From NCBI GenBank assembly GCA_903789595.1, contig CAIFEZ010000010.1, positions 44,991 to 108,990 of the forward strand: a DNA stretch of 64,000 bases, read 5' to 3'. The notes under the pieces were generated by a model. The model was not told the DNA's origin, made no database searches, and was given only the letters and a program-made list of their open reading frames with translations. Positions within the stretch are counted from its first letter, which is position 1, and every line of letters starts with the position of its first letter. The stretch comes from an uncultured eubacterium 1-6. GTDB taxonomy: Bacteria; Bacillota; Clostridia; Lachnospirales; Lachnospiraceae. Positions 25,329 through 33,986 of the stretch are shown here, piece by piece. The translations under genes and the position numbers were made by a program.

Positions 25329-27206
25329 ATGAGAAGATTGGCATTAAGCGATGAAATTCTGCTGTCAATTGACAAACCCGCCAGGTATATCGGCAATGAG
25401 GTGAATGCAGTTGACAAGTCGGCCTCCCCTGAACTGGGGAAGATGATTCGCTTCTGTATGTGTTTCCCGGATGTGTACGAGATCGGTATGTCCCATCTGG
25501 GAATTCAGATTCTGTATGACATGTTTAACAAGAGAGAGGATGTCTGGTGTGAGAGAGTCTATTCCCCGTGGCCGGATCTGGACAAGGTCATGCGGGAGAA
25601 GAAGATTCCTCTCTTTGCGCTCGAGTCGCAGGAACCGGTGCGATCCTTTGATTTCCTGGGAATTACCATTCAGTACGAGATGTGCTACACGAATATTCTC
25701 CAGATTCTGGATCTGTCCGGGATTGCGCTTCACGCCGAGGACAGGGGAGAGGAGGACCCCATCGTCATCGGCGGCGGTCCCTGTACCTACAATCCGGAGC
25801 CGATCGCGGAATTCTTCGATCTGTTTTATATCGGAGAGGGAGAGGTCGCATACGATGAACTGTTCGACCTCTATCAGGAGAAAAAAAGAACCGGCATGAG
25901 CCGTCGGGATTTCCTTCTCCGCGCCTCCCGCATCGAAGGAATCTACGTGCCGCAGTTTTACCGCGCGTCCTATCACGAGGACGGGACGCTGGCTTCCTTT
26001 GGCCCGACGGAGGAAGGGGTGCCCGCAAAGGTTCGCAAGAGGATCGTCATGGATTTCAATGAGGTGTCCTATCCGGACGCGCCGATTGTTCCGTATCTTC
26101 AGGCCACGCAGGACAGGGTGGTGCTGGAGATTCAGAGAGGATGCATCCGGGGGTGCCGGTTCTGTCAGGCAGGCATGATCTATCGTCCGCTCCGGGAGAA
26201 AAACGTGGAGCGGCTGAAGAGGCAGGCAGAGGTAATGCTGAAGAATACCGGCTACGATGAGATCTCGCTGAGCTCGCTTTCCAGCAGTGATTACTCGGAG
26301 CTGAATGAGCTTCTGACCTTCCTGATCCGGATCTGCAATGATAAGGGGATCAACATTTCGCTTCCTTCCCTGCGGATTGACGCGTTCTCGCTCGACGTGA
26401 TGTCAAAGGTGCAGGATGTGAAGAAGAGCAGTCTGACCTTTGCGGCAGAGGCCGGATCGCAGCGGATGCGCGACGTCATTAACAAGGGCATTACAGAGGA
26501 GGACATCCTGGGCGGCGCTCTGGAGGCGTTCCGTGGCGGCTGGAACAAGGTCAAGCTCTACTTCATGCTCGGTCTTCCGGGTGAGAAGGAGGAGGATGTC
26601 AGGGATATCGCCCATCTGTGTGAAAAGGTTGCCGAGTGCTACTATGACAATATCCCGAAGGAAGAGAGAACGGGGAAGGTCAGCATCACTGCCAGCAGCT
26701 CGTTCTTCGTTCCGAAGCCGTTCACTCCTTTTCAGTGGGCCAGGATGGACAGGGAGCAGGAATTCCTAGACAAGGCGCACATGGTCAAGGACGAGGTGCG
26801 CTCCATGCTGAATCAGAAGAGCATCCGATACACTTACCACGACGCGTATATCTCGGTTCTGGAGGGCGTCTTCGCCAGAGGCGACCGCCGCGTCGCGCAG
26901 GCGATCGAGAAGGCATACCGGAAAGGTGCAGTCTTCGACGCCTGGACTGAGTATTTTGACGAGGAGAGATGGCAGGAAAGTTTCCGGGAGTGCGGCATCG
27001 ATCCGTATTTCTATACGGCCAGAGAGAGAGATACCTCCGAGCTGCTTCCGTGGGATTTCCTGGACTGTCAGGTCAGCCGGGATTTCCTGATAAGGGAGTG
27101 GAAACGGGCGAAGGAGGGCGCTGTGACGCCGAACTGCCGGCAGAGATGCAGCGGCTGCGGCTGCCGCGTGTACAACGGAGGAGTGTGCTATGAGAGTCAG
27201 GATTAA
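25329..27206 (+). CDS. TIGR03960 family B12-binding/radical SAM protein
   Basis: 625 aa. The N-terminal region resembles a B12-binding-type domain (FPDVYEIGMSHLGIQILYDM). The radical SAM core has CIRGCRFCQAGMIYRPLREK, with the CxxxCxxC cluster cysteines at about residue 276-283. The C-terminus is cysteine-rich (CRQRCSGCGCRVYNGGVC). This family always travels with TIGR03936 and RNase E/G in Clostridia, as here, but its reaction is not established. AAAGGTG precedes the ATG. The end overlaps the next gene by 17 bases. Confidence 0.9.
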   Translation: MRRLALSDEILLSIDKPARYIGNEVNAVDKSASPELGKMIRFCMCFPDVYEIGMSHLGIQILYDMFNKREDVWCERVYSPWPDLDKVMREKKIPLFALESQEPVRSFDFLGITIQYEMCYTNILQILDLSGIALHAEDRGEEDPIVIGGGPCTYNPEPIAEFFDLFYIGEGEVAYDELFDLYQEKKRTGMSRRDFLLRASRIEGIYVPQFYRASYHEDGTLASFGPTEEGVPAKVRKRIVMDFNEVSYPDAPIVPYLQATQDRVVLEIQRGCIRGCRFCQAGMIYRPLREKNVERLKRQAEVMLKNTGYDEISLSSLSSSDYSELNELLTFLIRICNDKGINISLPSLRIDAFSLDVMSKVQDVKKSSLTFAAEAGSQRMRDVINKGITEEDILGGALEAFRGGWNKVKLYFMLGLPGEKEEDVRDIAHLCEKVAECYYDNIPKEERTGKVSITASSSFFVPKPFTPFQWARMDREQEFLDKAHMVKDEVRSMLNQKSIRYTYHDAYISVLEGVFARGDRRVAQAIEKAYRKGAVFDAWTEYFDEERWQESFRECGIDPYFYTARERDTSELLPWDFLDCQVSRDFLIREWKRAKEGAVTPNCRQRCSGCGCRVYNGGVCYESQD

Positions 27207-27966
27207 ATTTTCAAAGACAGGATGCCTGAAATTCATAGGCCATCTGGATGTGATGCGCTTCTTTCAGAAGGCAATCCGCAGAGCAGAGCTGCCGGTGTCG
27301 CTGTCAGAGGGCTACAGTCCGCATATGCTGATGTCCTTCGCGGCGCCGCTCGGCGTGGGCAAGACCAGCAGCGGAGAGTATTTTGATCTGGATCTAAAGG
27401 AAGAAATCCCCGAGGAGGAGATCCTTGAGAGACTGAACGCACAGATGGTTCCGGGAATGCATGCGGAAAGCTGTGTACGAATCGGAATCACCAAGGCGGA
27501 GAAATGCATGACGCTGGTGAATGCCGCCGATTACACCGTAAGCTTCCGGAAGGGAAGCGTAATGCTTCCGGATCCGAAGCAGCTGCAGGAGAAGCTGAAC
27601 AGCTTCCTTTCGGCTCCGTCGGTCATCGTGCTTCGAAAGACGAAACGAAGTGAGGCGGAAACGGATATCCTGCCCTGGATCTACGAGATGAATGTGACCG
27701 AGCTGGATGACCGGACACTGGCGGACCATCCCCAGGGAACCGACGCGGAGCGCACCGCCTTTCATATGCTGCTGTCCGCCGGGAGCGTCAGCAACCTGAA
27801 GCCGGAGCTCGTCATGAACGCCTTTTCCGAATTCGCGGGCTTTGATCTGTCGGCTCTCAGCCTTCTGATTCACCGCAATGATATCTATACGAATATCGGA
27901 ACGGCAGAAAACAGAGAACTGGTACCGCTGGACCGGGTTTCCCGGATACAGATGGACAGAACATGA
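27190..27966 (+). CDS. TIGR03936 family radical-SAM-associated protein
   Basis: 258 aa, starting MRVRIKFSKTGCLKFIGHLD with SLSEGYSPHMLMSFAAPLGVG, the diagnostic N-terminus of this DUF2344-type family. It overlaps the TIGR03960 gene by 17 bases and the RNase E/G gene by 4, a tight three-gene operon. Function is unknown; the partnership with a radical SAM protein suggests RNA or protein modification, by inference only. Confidence 0.88.
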   Translation: MRVRIKFSKTGCLKFIGHLDVMRFFQKAIRRAELPVSLSEGYSPHMLMSFAAPLGVGKTSSGEYFDLDLKEEIPEEEILERLNAQMVPGMHAESCVRIGITKAEKCMTLVNAADYTVSFRKGSVMLPDPKQLQEKLNSFLSAPSVIVLRKTKRSEAETDILPWIYEMNVTELDDRTLADHPQGTDAERTAFHMLLSAGSVSNLKPELVMNAFSEFAGFDLSALSLLIHRNDIYTNIGTAENRELVPLDRVSRIQMDRT

Positions 27967-29192
27967 GTGCGCCTGCGGGAGAAGCAGAGAACATGGGACA
28001 GAAGAAGATTGTGATTGCAAAATATCCGGCAGGAGGAATCCCGTGTCTGGCGTCTGTGCTTTACGAGGATGACAGACCGGTGGAATTCTATATCCGTCGG
28101 AAGGACAGGCAGTCGATTCTCGGCAATATTTATGTGGGAAAGATCGAGACCGTTCAGAATAATCTGAACGCCGCCTTCGTCCGGATCGGACCGGAACGGA
28201 ACGGGTACCTTCCGCTTCCTCCGAAGCATGCGAGACAGGACCGGACGCTGAAGGCAGGAGACGAGATTCTGGTGCAGGTTGAGAAGGAAGCGATGAAGCA
28301 GAAGCTTCCGAGACTGACGCAGAACCTTACGATTCCCGGAAGATTTCTGGTTCTGACCTCCGGACGGAAGACACTGAATTTTTCAAAAAAGCTTCAGGAG
28401 GACGACCGGAAGCGTCTGGAAGATTTTTTCCGCCCGCTGTCTGACGGAAGCTTCGGAGTCATTGTCAGAACAAATGCCGCCGAAGCGGATGATGAAGAGC
28501 TCCTGGGAGAATGGAAGGCTCTCTCGGACCGGATGAACCGGATTCTGGATCACGGTCTTGAGAGGACCTGTTATTCCTGTCTGTACCAGTCGGAAAGCGA
28601 CGCGGTCTATCTGTTGAAACAATGTCCGGTGCGGGAACTGAAGCGGATCGTGACCGACGATCCGGAGACAAAACGGGAACTGGACGATTACATCGGACGG
28701 ACATTTTCGCCGGATGACTGTCCGGAAGCCGTTCTCTATCAGGACCGGATGTTGGATCTCTACAAGCTGTATAACCTGACGACACTCTTCGAGGCGCTCC
28801 GGAGCCGGACCGTGTGGCTGAAGTCCGGAGGTTTTCTCGTGATCGAGCAGACGGAAGCCTTTGTGTCCGTCGATGTGAATACGGGGCGTTATTCCGGGAA
28901 CAAGAGCTTTTCCAGAACGGTTCAGCTGACGAATGACGAGGCTGCTCCAGAGATCGCGCGGCAGATCCGTCTGCGGCAGCTTTCGGGAACGATTCTTGTG
29001 GATTTCATCAATATGAGAGAGCCGGGCGATCAGAGAAGGCTGAAAGAGCGGATGACGGAGGAATTCCGAAAGGATCCCTCCAGGCCGCAGGTCATCGACA
29101 TCACCGCGCTTGACATCATGGAGATCACACGGACCAAGAAGAGGAAATCTTTTAAGGAGCAGTTAAAGGATATTGAAGCAGATGCAGAATGA
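27963..29192 (+). CDS. rng: Ribonuclease E/G family protein
   Basis: 409-aa endoribonuclease of the RNase E/G family, acting in rRNA and mRNA processing. S1-like RNA-binding segment GNIYVGKIETVQNNLNAAFV (about 55-75) and catalytic-domain motifs GGFLVIEQTEAFVSVDVNTG (about 293-312) with the Mg-binding aspartate, and GTILVDFINM (about 344). The start ATG 27963 overlaps the previous stop (ATGA). ATG 27993 (MGQKKIVIAKYPAGG) is an alternative that removes ten unconserved residues. No C-terminal scaffold region, as in RNase G. Confidence 0.88.
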   Translation: MSAPAGEAENMGQKKIVIAKYPAGGIPCLASVLYEDDRPVEFYIRRKDRQSILGNIYVGKIETVQNNLNAAFVRIGPERNGYLPLPPKHARQDRTLKAGDEILVQVEKEAMKQKLPRLTQNLTIPGRFLVLTSGRKTLNFSKKLQEDDRKRLEDFFRPLSDGSFGVIVRTNAAEADDEELLGEWKALSDRMNRILDHGLERTCYSCLYQSESDAVYLLKQCPVRELKRIVTDDPETKRELDDYIGRTFSPDDCPEAVLYQDRMLDLYKLYNLTTLFEALRSRTVWLKSGGFLVIEQTEAFVSVDVNTGRYSGNKSFSRTVQLTNDEAAPEIARQIRLRQLSGTILVDFINMREPGDQRRLKERMTEEFRKDPSRPQVIDITALDIMEITRTKKRKSFKEQLKDIEADAE

Positions 29193-30252
29193 TTCCTTAC
29201 ATCATAATGATTTCGGCAAAGACCGGAGCCCGCAGATTTACGCAGATAAAAACGGAAACCCTTTGGATTCTTCCTATGGATACGGCAATCGCTTCATGCA
29301 CGAGTGGGTGCCGTATGAGAGTATTTCCGGAACGGCGCCAAGAGGTCTGAAAAAACCCCGGACAAGGCGGGAACTGAAGTTCTGGCAGTGTCTGGTCTTC
29401 TTTATCTGTCTGATGGCGGTCTGGATTCTGACGAACGGATGGGTTTACTTTCTGACCGGGAACATGGATCTGGACTCTTTCGTCATGGAGTTCGAATTTC
29501 TCGCGGCCTCGGTTCTGTTTGTGTTTTTCATGCGAGCGGACCCGAAGGAGGTCTTTCCGCTGCAAAAGCCGCGGATGTCGGCAGTCTTCGGCGTATTGAT
29601 CCTGGTGGCTGCCGGATATCTTGCCGCGGATGTGGTGACGGTTCTGGAAATGTTTTTCGTACCGCACGCACTGCAGCGCATCGACGAGGGGCTTGCCGGC
29701 GCTTATTCCTCGAGTCTTCCGGTTGAGCTTTTTCTCACAGCGTTCATGCCTGCCGTCTGTGAAGAGGCACTCCACCGCGGCGTCATGGTCTCCGGCCTTC
29801 GGACAAGCTTCCGAAAGCGGTGCCAGATCATCCTTGCGGGCGGGATTCTGTTCGGAGTGTTCCATATCTACCCTGTGCGGTGGTGGATCCCCGGAATTCT
29901 CGGGGCGCTGATGACGTGGGTGATTCTGGAAACCGACAACATCTTCTATACAAGCCTGCTGCATTTTTCTTATAACGGACTTCTGGTGGTGATCTCCTTC
30001 CTTGCGTCAGACGCCTCCGCACAGGCGTCGTATTCTGCGTCCCCGCAGATGGTCGGGGGTTCTCTGCTGTTCTACGGGATCCCGATTCCGATACTGATCT
30101 ACACGGGATGCTGGCTGATCAGGAGATCCGTGACGTGGAAGAAGCCTGCTTTTATCGAATCCGGGCTTGAGGAAAAAAGACTCGCACAGATTCTTGTGCC
30201 GACCGGAGTAATCCTTCTCTCCGGAATTCTGTTTCTCCTGATCGGTGCGTAA
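29182..30252 (+). CDS. CPBP family intramembrane metalloprotease
   Basis: 356-aa multi-pass membrane protein. The CPBP (Abi/CAAX-like) motifs are present: EEALHRGVMV at about residue 194, FGVFHIYPVRWW at about 222, and SLLHFSYNGLLV at about 255, giving the two Glu, Arg, two His and Asn of the glutamate-type intramembrane site. The first 65 residues are polar and cytoplasmic. ATG 29182 lies within the end of the RNase gene, with AAAGGA upstream; a TTG at 29173 is also in frame. The substrate is unknown. Confidence 0.82.
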   Translation: MQNDSLHHNDFGKDRSPQIYADKNGNPLDSSYGYGNRFMHEWVPYESISGTAPRGLKKPRTRRELKFWQCLVFFICLMAVWILTNGWVYFLTGNMDLDSFVMEFEFLAASVLFVFFMRADPKEVFPLQKPRMSAVFGVLILVAAGYLAADVVTVLEMFFVPHALQRIDEGLAGAYSSSLPVELFLTAFMPAVCEEALHRGVMVSGLRTSFRKRCQIILAGGILFGVFHIYPVRWWIPGILGALMTWVILETDNIFYTSLLHFSYNGLLVVISFLASDASAQASYSASPQMVGGSLLFYGIPIPILIYTGCWLIRRSVTWKKPAFIESGLEEKRLAQILVPTGVILLSGILFLLIGA

Positions 30253-30553
30253 CCCCTGCACTTGCTGCATCGGTTCCTTGCAGATCCCTGACTTGCCGGC
30301 GCAGGCAATCCCGTCATCACAGGATCGAGACAGGTGGTTTCATCCTTTTTCTGAGCGGTTTTTTGAAAACCTGATGGAGACACATTTTTTTAAAAGTGGG
30401 TGTTTGCATTTTATCGGTGCTATTGTAGAATAAGTTTATATTTTGGTAACTATTCAGCCGGAGAAATTCCACGAGTGGTCTTTTTCCGTTTGAAATCTTG
30501 ATATACTGAATAGATACATAATTTGTTGAAAAGCAGGGTGAGGAGGATATTTC
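30253..30553 (+). other. Intergenic region upstream of the DegV gene
   Basis: 301 bases without a gene. The left part holds GC-rich inverted repeats near the CPBP stop (GCCGGCGCAGGC at 30296-30307) but no clear terminator. The right part holds the promoter listed separately and the GAGGAGG ribosome site. Confidence 0.5.
30404..30431 (+). promoter_or_regulatory. Candidate promoter for the DegV gene
   Basis: TTGCAT (30404-30409), 16-nt spacer, TAGAAT (30426-30431). A second possible -10 (TATACT, 30502-30507) lacks a good -35. Confidence 0.5.
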
Positions 30554-31432
30554 ATGTCGAAGGTTGCAATCGTAACCGACAGTAACAGCGGAATCACACA
30601 GGAGATGGCGAGAAAGCTCGGGGTGTATGTGCTGCCGATGTCATTTCTGATCAACGGCAAGGTGGTCCGTGAGGATATCGATATTACGCAGTCGGAGTTC
30701 TTTAAGGAGCTTGAGAACCCGAATGTCAGCGTATCAACCTCTCAGCCGGCTCCCGCTGAGGTTACGGATCTCTGGGACAGAGTGCTCAGAGAGTATGATG
30801 AGATTGTATATATTCCGCTTTCCAGCGGACTGTCCAATTCCTATCAGACGGCCAGACTTCTGGCGGAGAATTATGACGGCAGAGTCCAGGTGGTGAATAA
30901 CCAGAGAATTTCCGTTACCTTGCGCCAGTCGGTGGAAGACGCACAGACCCTGATTGATGCGGGATGGAACGCGGAGCAGATCCGGGAGAAGCTGGAGGAG
31001 GACAAGTTCAATTCCAGCATATATATTATGGTAGATACTCTGAAATATCTGAAGAAGGGCGGACGTATCACACCGGCTGCGGCACTGATCGGAAGCGTCC
31101 TGCACATCAAGCCGGTGCTGCAGATTCAGGGAGAGAAGCTCGATGCCTTTGCCAAGGCGCGCGGCGTGAAGCAGGCGAAGAAGATCATGCTCGATGCGAT
31201 ACGAAAGGATATGGACGGCAGATTCCATGATTTCGTGGAAAAGGGAGATTACACCATCCGCTACTCGTATTCCGAGGGAGATGATCCCGGTGAAGTAGAG
31301 CAGTGGGTTCGTGAGATCCGTGAAGCATTCCCGGGAGCCGATATCAGCGGAGATCCGCTTTCTCTGGTGATCGGATGCCATATCGGACCGGGAAGCCTTG
31401 CAATCACAGTAAATCATAAGGTTCGTGTATAA
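30554..31432 (+). CDS. DegV family fatty-acid-binding protein
   Basis: 292 aa. The DegV fold motifs are VAIVTDSNSGI at the N-terminus, SVSTSQPAPAEV (about 58-69), PLSSGLSNSYQTARL, VDTLKYLKKGGRI (about 160-172) and HIGPGSLAI at the C-terminus. DegV/FakB proteins bind a fatty acid and present it to the FakA kinase; no fakA lies nearby. The start follows GTGAGGAGGATATTTC. A REP-like hairpin begins four bases after the stop. Confidence 0.9.
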   Translation: MSKVAIVTDSNSGITQEMARKLGVYVLPMSFLINGKVVREDIDITQSEFFKELENPNVSVSTSQPAPAEVTDLWDRVLREYDEIVYIPLSSGLSNSYQTARLLAENYDGRVQVVNNQRISVTLRQSVEDAQTLIDAGWNAEQIREKLEEDKFNSSIYIMVDTLKYLKKGGRITPAAALIGSVLHIKPVLQIQGEKLDAFAKARGVKQAKKIMLDAIRKDMDGRFHDFVEKGDYTIRYSYSEGDDPGEVEQWVREIREAFPGADISGDPLSLVIGCHIGPGSLAITVNHKVRV

Positions 31433-31745
31433 GCTCTTCGAAAACGCAGACAGGCTCGTCGCACGCGAAGCGTGCGTAAGAGACTGTCTGCGATTTCGAA
31501 GGCAACAGGTATGAGGATGAAGCGCGAATGCGCGGAATCCGAATGCCTGTAGCGACGCGAGAGCACGAAGTGCGGAGCGGCGCGCAGCTTATACAGTATA
31601 GCGAATGCCTGTTAGCGGCACGAAAGCTGCGAAGCAGCGTAGTGACGCGTGGACTTATACAGTATGTCGAAAACGCAGACATGCCGCCTGCCGCGAAGCG
31701 TGCGTAAGAGACTGGATGCGATTTCGAAGGCAACAGGTATGAGAC
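31433..31745 (+). repeat. REP-like repeat array, locus 1 (family A)
   Basis: Two hairpin units. The first, 31436-31501, has arms CTTCGAAAACGCAGACAG and CTGTCTGCGATTTCGAAG around an inner hairpin GCACGCGAAGCGTGC. The second lies near 31670-31733 with GTCGAAAACGCAGACATG and GCGATTTCGAAG. Both are followed by GGCAACAGGTATGAG. Between them are several short palindromes and AGCTTATACAGTAT twice. It begins right after the DegV stop and fills most of the gap to the DUF1275 gene. The same units occur inverted at 60613-61044. Confidence 0.85.
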
Positions 31746-31816
31746 TGGAAACTTAAGCGGAAGAAGAAATTTGCCTGACGGACGATTGAGAAAGACAGTT
31801 GAGAAAGTCAGTTGAA

Positions 31817-32563
31817 ATGAGACGTGAGCCAAAACAATCAACAGAAAATGATACGCACCGGGAATTTTTTCTGGAGTGTGAAAAGCACTGGGTTTTCTGG
31901 TCGCTGATTCTGGTAGGCGGTTTTTACGGGGCGTATACTTTCATGGTCAGAGGCGGCGTGTTCTGCAATGCACAGACAGCAAACGTTGTTCTTCTCTCTA
32001 TGGCCATCGGTGAAGGGGACTGGAATAAGGCATTATATCTGCTGATACCGATTTCCGCTTATTTTGCCGGGGCGATCCTGTCAGAGTTTTTGGCGAAGAG
32101 AGTGAAAAAGTTTCATATTCTGCGCTGGGACACGATTCTGGTTGGATTTGAGATTCCTGTGGCAATTATGCTTGGGGCGCTTCCGGAAGATGCTCCTGAT
32201 CAGATCTGTCAGGTTACCCTGAATTTTATCTGCTCTATGCAGTTCAATACCTTCCGTCAGAATGAGGGCATACCGATGGCTACCACCTTTGTGACGAATC
32301 ATATCCGCCAGACGGGAAGCAACCTGGTCAAGGCAATTCGGGATAAGGATCCGAAGGCAGATCTTCGCTGGAAGATGCACGGTTCTATGATCCTGTTTTT
32401 TCTTGCCGGCGGGATTCTTTCCACGGTTTTGTGCGAGATTTTTTCGGTCAGAGCGGTCTGGGGGAGTGTTCCGATTCTTCTGTATACGTTTATCCGTCTG
32501 ATGATCGCAGACCGCACATACGAAAAGAACCTGCTTGCAAAGGTCCCAAGAGGTCATTCCTGA
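31817..32563 (+). CDS. DUF1275 (YoaK-like) membrane protein
   Basis: 248-aa protein with about six hydrophobic segments. FYGAYTFMVRGGVFCNAQTANVV (about 36-58) is the conserved N-terminal block of the DUF1275/YoaK family, followed by CSMQFNTFRQNEGIPMATTFVTN. Function is unknown. The start is uncertain: ATG 31817 has only a weak ribosome site, and TTG 31799 is in frame. It stands alone between the repeat array and the rplU promoter. Confidence 0.75.
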   Translation: MRREPKQSTENDTHREFFLECEKHWVFWSLILVGGFYGAYTFMVRGGVFCNAQTANVVLLSMAIGEGDWNKALYLLIPISAYFAGAILSEFLAKRVKKFHILRWDTILVGFEIPVAIMLGALPEDAPDQICQVTLNFICSMQFNTFRQNEGIPMATTFVTNHIRQTGSNLVKAIRDKDPKADLRWKMHGSMILFFLAGGILSTVLCEIFSVRAVWGSVPILLYTFIRLMIADRTYEKNLLAKVPRGHS

Positions 32564-32620
32564 TGCCTGATCAGGGAAGTTTCCCTGATTTTATAATCTT
32601 CGAATTCTCGAATTTTTATG

Positions 32621-32649
32621 TTGACAATGATCGAAGTGTATGCGATAAT
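32621..32649 (+). promoter_or_regulatory. Strong promoter of the rplU operon
   Basis: Perfect TTGACA (32621-32626), 17-nt spacer, GATAAT (32644-32649). Confidence 0.85.
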
Positions 32650-32655
32650 ATCGGG

Positions 32656-32730
32656 TATGCCGCACAGAGAGGTATAAGAGTCTGCCTGAGCACAGGCCGG
32701 CCACCGGATCTGGCGAGTTTTAGAAAGTAG
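32656..32730 (+). ncRNA. Likely ribosomal protein L21 leader RNA
   Basis: The roughly 75-base segment between the promoter and the rplU ribosome site contains GGCCGGCCACCGGATCTGGC hairpins. It occupies the place of the L21 autoregulatory leader known in Firmicutes. Called from position and hairpins only; a covariance search with the L21_leader model would decide. Confidence 0.5.
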
Positions 32731-32742
32731 GAGGTGTCCTAT

Positions 32743-33051
32743 ATGTACGCTATTATTGCAACTGGCGGAAAGCAGTACAAGGTTTCCGAGGGCGATGTTA
32801 TCCGTGTTGAAAAGCTCGGAGCAGAGGCAGGGGAGACAGTAACATTTGATCAGGTACTTGCAGTTCGCGACGATGATACCATCAAGGTCGGCGGTGAGAC
32901 AGCCGGTGCTTCTGTAGAAGCAAAGGTTCTTGCCAATGCAAAGGCGAAGAAGGTTATCGTTTACAAGTACAAGAGAAAAACCGGCTATCATAAGAAGAAC
33001 GGTCACAGACAGCAGTACACAAAGGTACAGATCAGCAAGATCAATGCTTAA
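32743..33051 (+). CDS. rplU: 50S ribosomal protein L21
   Basis: 102 aa, [18 protein letters not shown] at the start and [22 protein letters not shown] near the end, both diagnostic of bL21. It binds 23S rRNA in the large subunit. ATG 32743 follows GTAGGAGGTGTCCTAT; the in-frame ATG at 32734 lies inside that site. First gene of rplU-prp-rpmA; the stop abuts the prp start. Confidence 0.97.
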   Translation: MYAIIATGGKQYKVSEGDVIRVEKLGAEAGETVTFDQVLAVRDDDTIKVGGETAGASVEAKVLANAKAKKVIVYKYKRKTGYHKKNGHRQQYTKVQISKINA

Positions 33052-33384
33052 ATGACCAGAGTTACTTTTTATCAGAATCGGAACGGACGGATTACTGGTT
33101 TTGAGGCAAGAGATCATTCCGGATACGCGGAGGCGGGCGAGGATATCGTCTGTGCAGCCGTGTCTGCTCTGGTCATTCACACCGTGAATGCACTGGATCG
33201 TTTTACCGGAGATCAGGTGAAGGAATCTTCTGATGCTGAGAATGCCGTGATCTGTGTCCGTGTCAAGGGCGATCCGTCAGACGGAGCGGAGCTTCTGCTT
33301 CGTGCACTGGCTTCGACCCTTTCCGATATGCAAGAAGAAGAGTCCTATCGGGACTTCATCGATGTTAATTTCGTGGAGGTGTAA
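33052..33384 (+). CDS. prp: Ribosomal-processing cysteine protease Prp
   Basis: 110 aa. Removes the N-terminal extension of L27 in Firmicutes. The catalytic pair is in place: His22 in ARDHSGYAEAG and Cys34 in EDIVCAAVSAL. The C-terminus ends with FIDVNFVEV. It starts directly after the rplU stop and ends 3 bases before rpmA, the standard order. Its presence agrees with the extended L27 N-terminus encoded next door. Confidence 0.93.
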   Translation: MTRVTFYQNRNGRITGFEARDHSGYAEAGEDIVCAAVSALVIHTVNALDRFTGDQVKESSDAENAVICVRVKGDPSDGAELLLRALASTLSDMQEEESYRDFIDVNFVEV

Positions 33385-33387
33385 GAA

Positions 33388-33681
33388 ATGATGAATTTAA
33401 ATCTTCAGTTCTTCGCTCATAAAAAGGGAGTAGGTTCTACAAAGAACGGCCGTGACTCTGAGTCCAAGAGACTGGGCGCAAAGAGAGCAGACGGACAGTT
33501 TGTGAAAGCCGGCAACATCCTTTACAGACAGCGTGGAACTCATATTCATCCGGGTCTGAATGTAGGCCTTGGTAAAGATGATACTCTGTTCGCTACAACA
33601 GACGGTATCGTGAGATTTACCCGCAAGGGAAGAGACAGAAAGATCTGCTCTGTTATTCCGCAGGCTGAAGCAGCTGAATAA
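33388..33681 (+). CDS. rpmA: 50S ribosomal protein L27 (with Prp-cleaved N-terminal extension)
   Basis: 97 aa. It starts [20 protein letters not shown]: the LNLQFFA segment is the extension recognised by Prp, with cleavage after Ala before HKKG. The rest ([40 protein letters not shown]) is standard bL27. ATG 33388 or 33391 may be used; both keep the extension. A terminator follows, so obgE has its own promoter. Confidence 0.96.
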   Translation: MMNLNLQFFAHKKGVGSTKNGRDSESKRLGAKRADGQFVKAGNILYRQRGTHIHPGLNVGLGKDDTLFATTDGIVRFTRKGRDRKICSVIPQAEAAE

Positions 33682-33695
33682 TTTTAGAAGTGTTA

Positions 33696-33728
33696 GGGCT
33701 GTCACATTCGCTGTGATGGCCTTTTTTT
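33696..33728 (+). terminator. Terminator of the rplU-prp-rpmA operon
   Basis: GGCTGTCACA pairs with TGTGATGGCC, followed by seven T residues. Confidence 0.85.
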
Positions 33729-33772
33729 ACGCGAACAGTGAGCCGCAGCCGAATGTGAAGTATTTGTGTGCG

Positions 33773-33824
33773 GCGAGCGTCGCGATAGCGAGATAATACT
33801 CGCGCAGCGCGTTTTATCTCGCTG
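33773..33824 (+). repeat. REP-like palindrome, family B
   Basis: GCGAGCGTCGCGATAGCGAG, then a GCGAGATAATAC / GTTTTATCTCGC inverted repeat at 33788-33822. Nearly the same sequence occurs inverted at 54332-54385, and the hairpin core again at 25261. Confidence 0.7.
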
Positions 33825-33888
33825 CTATGTATGCAAAAACTGCGGGATATTGAGCATGGCAGGGCAAATTTGGTGTCGGGAATGCAAT

Positions 33889-33951
33889 TTATATCGCCTA
33901 CCCATGGCGGGTATCCGTTCTTGTTGTTTATTTTCTGAGTCGGCGATATAA
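33889..33951 (+). promoter_or_regulatory. obgE promoter region with a 10-bp inverted repeat
   Basis: TTGTTT (33924-33929), 17-nt spacer, TATAAG (33947-33952). TTATATCGCC (33889-33898) is an exact inverted copy of GGCGATATAA (33942-33951), which overlaps the -10. It could be an operator or an mRNA stem. Confidence 0.4.
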
Positions 33952-33986
33952 GTTACATTCTCTTTTTATGAACTGAGGTGATTGTT

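Noticed and set aside
33766..33951. Short frame with ERRDSEI and QRVLSR words, also found in the 54.2-54.5 kb gap
   Set aside because: The shared words come from the repeated palindrome (family B) read in one frame, not from a conserved protein.
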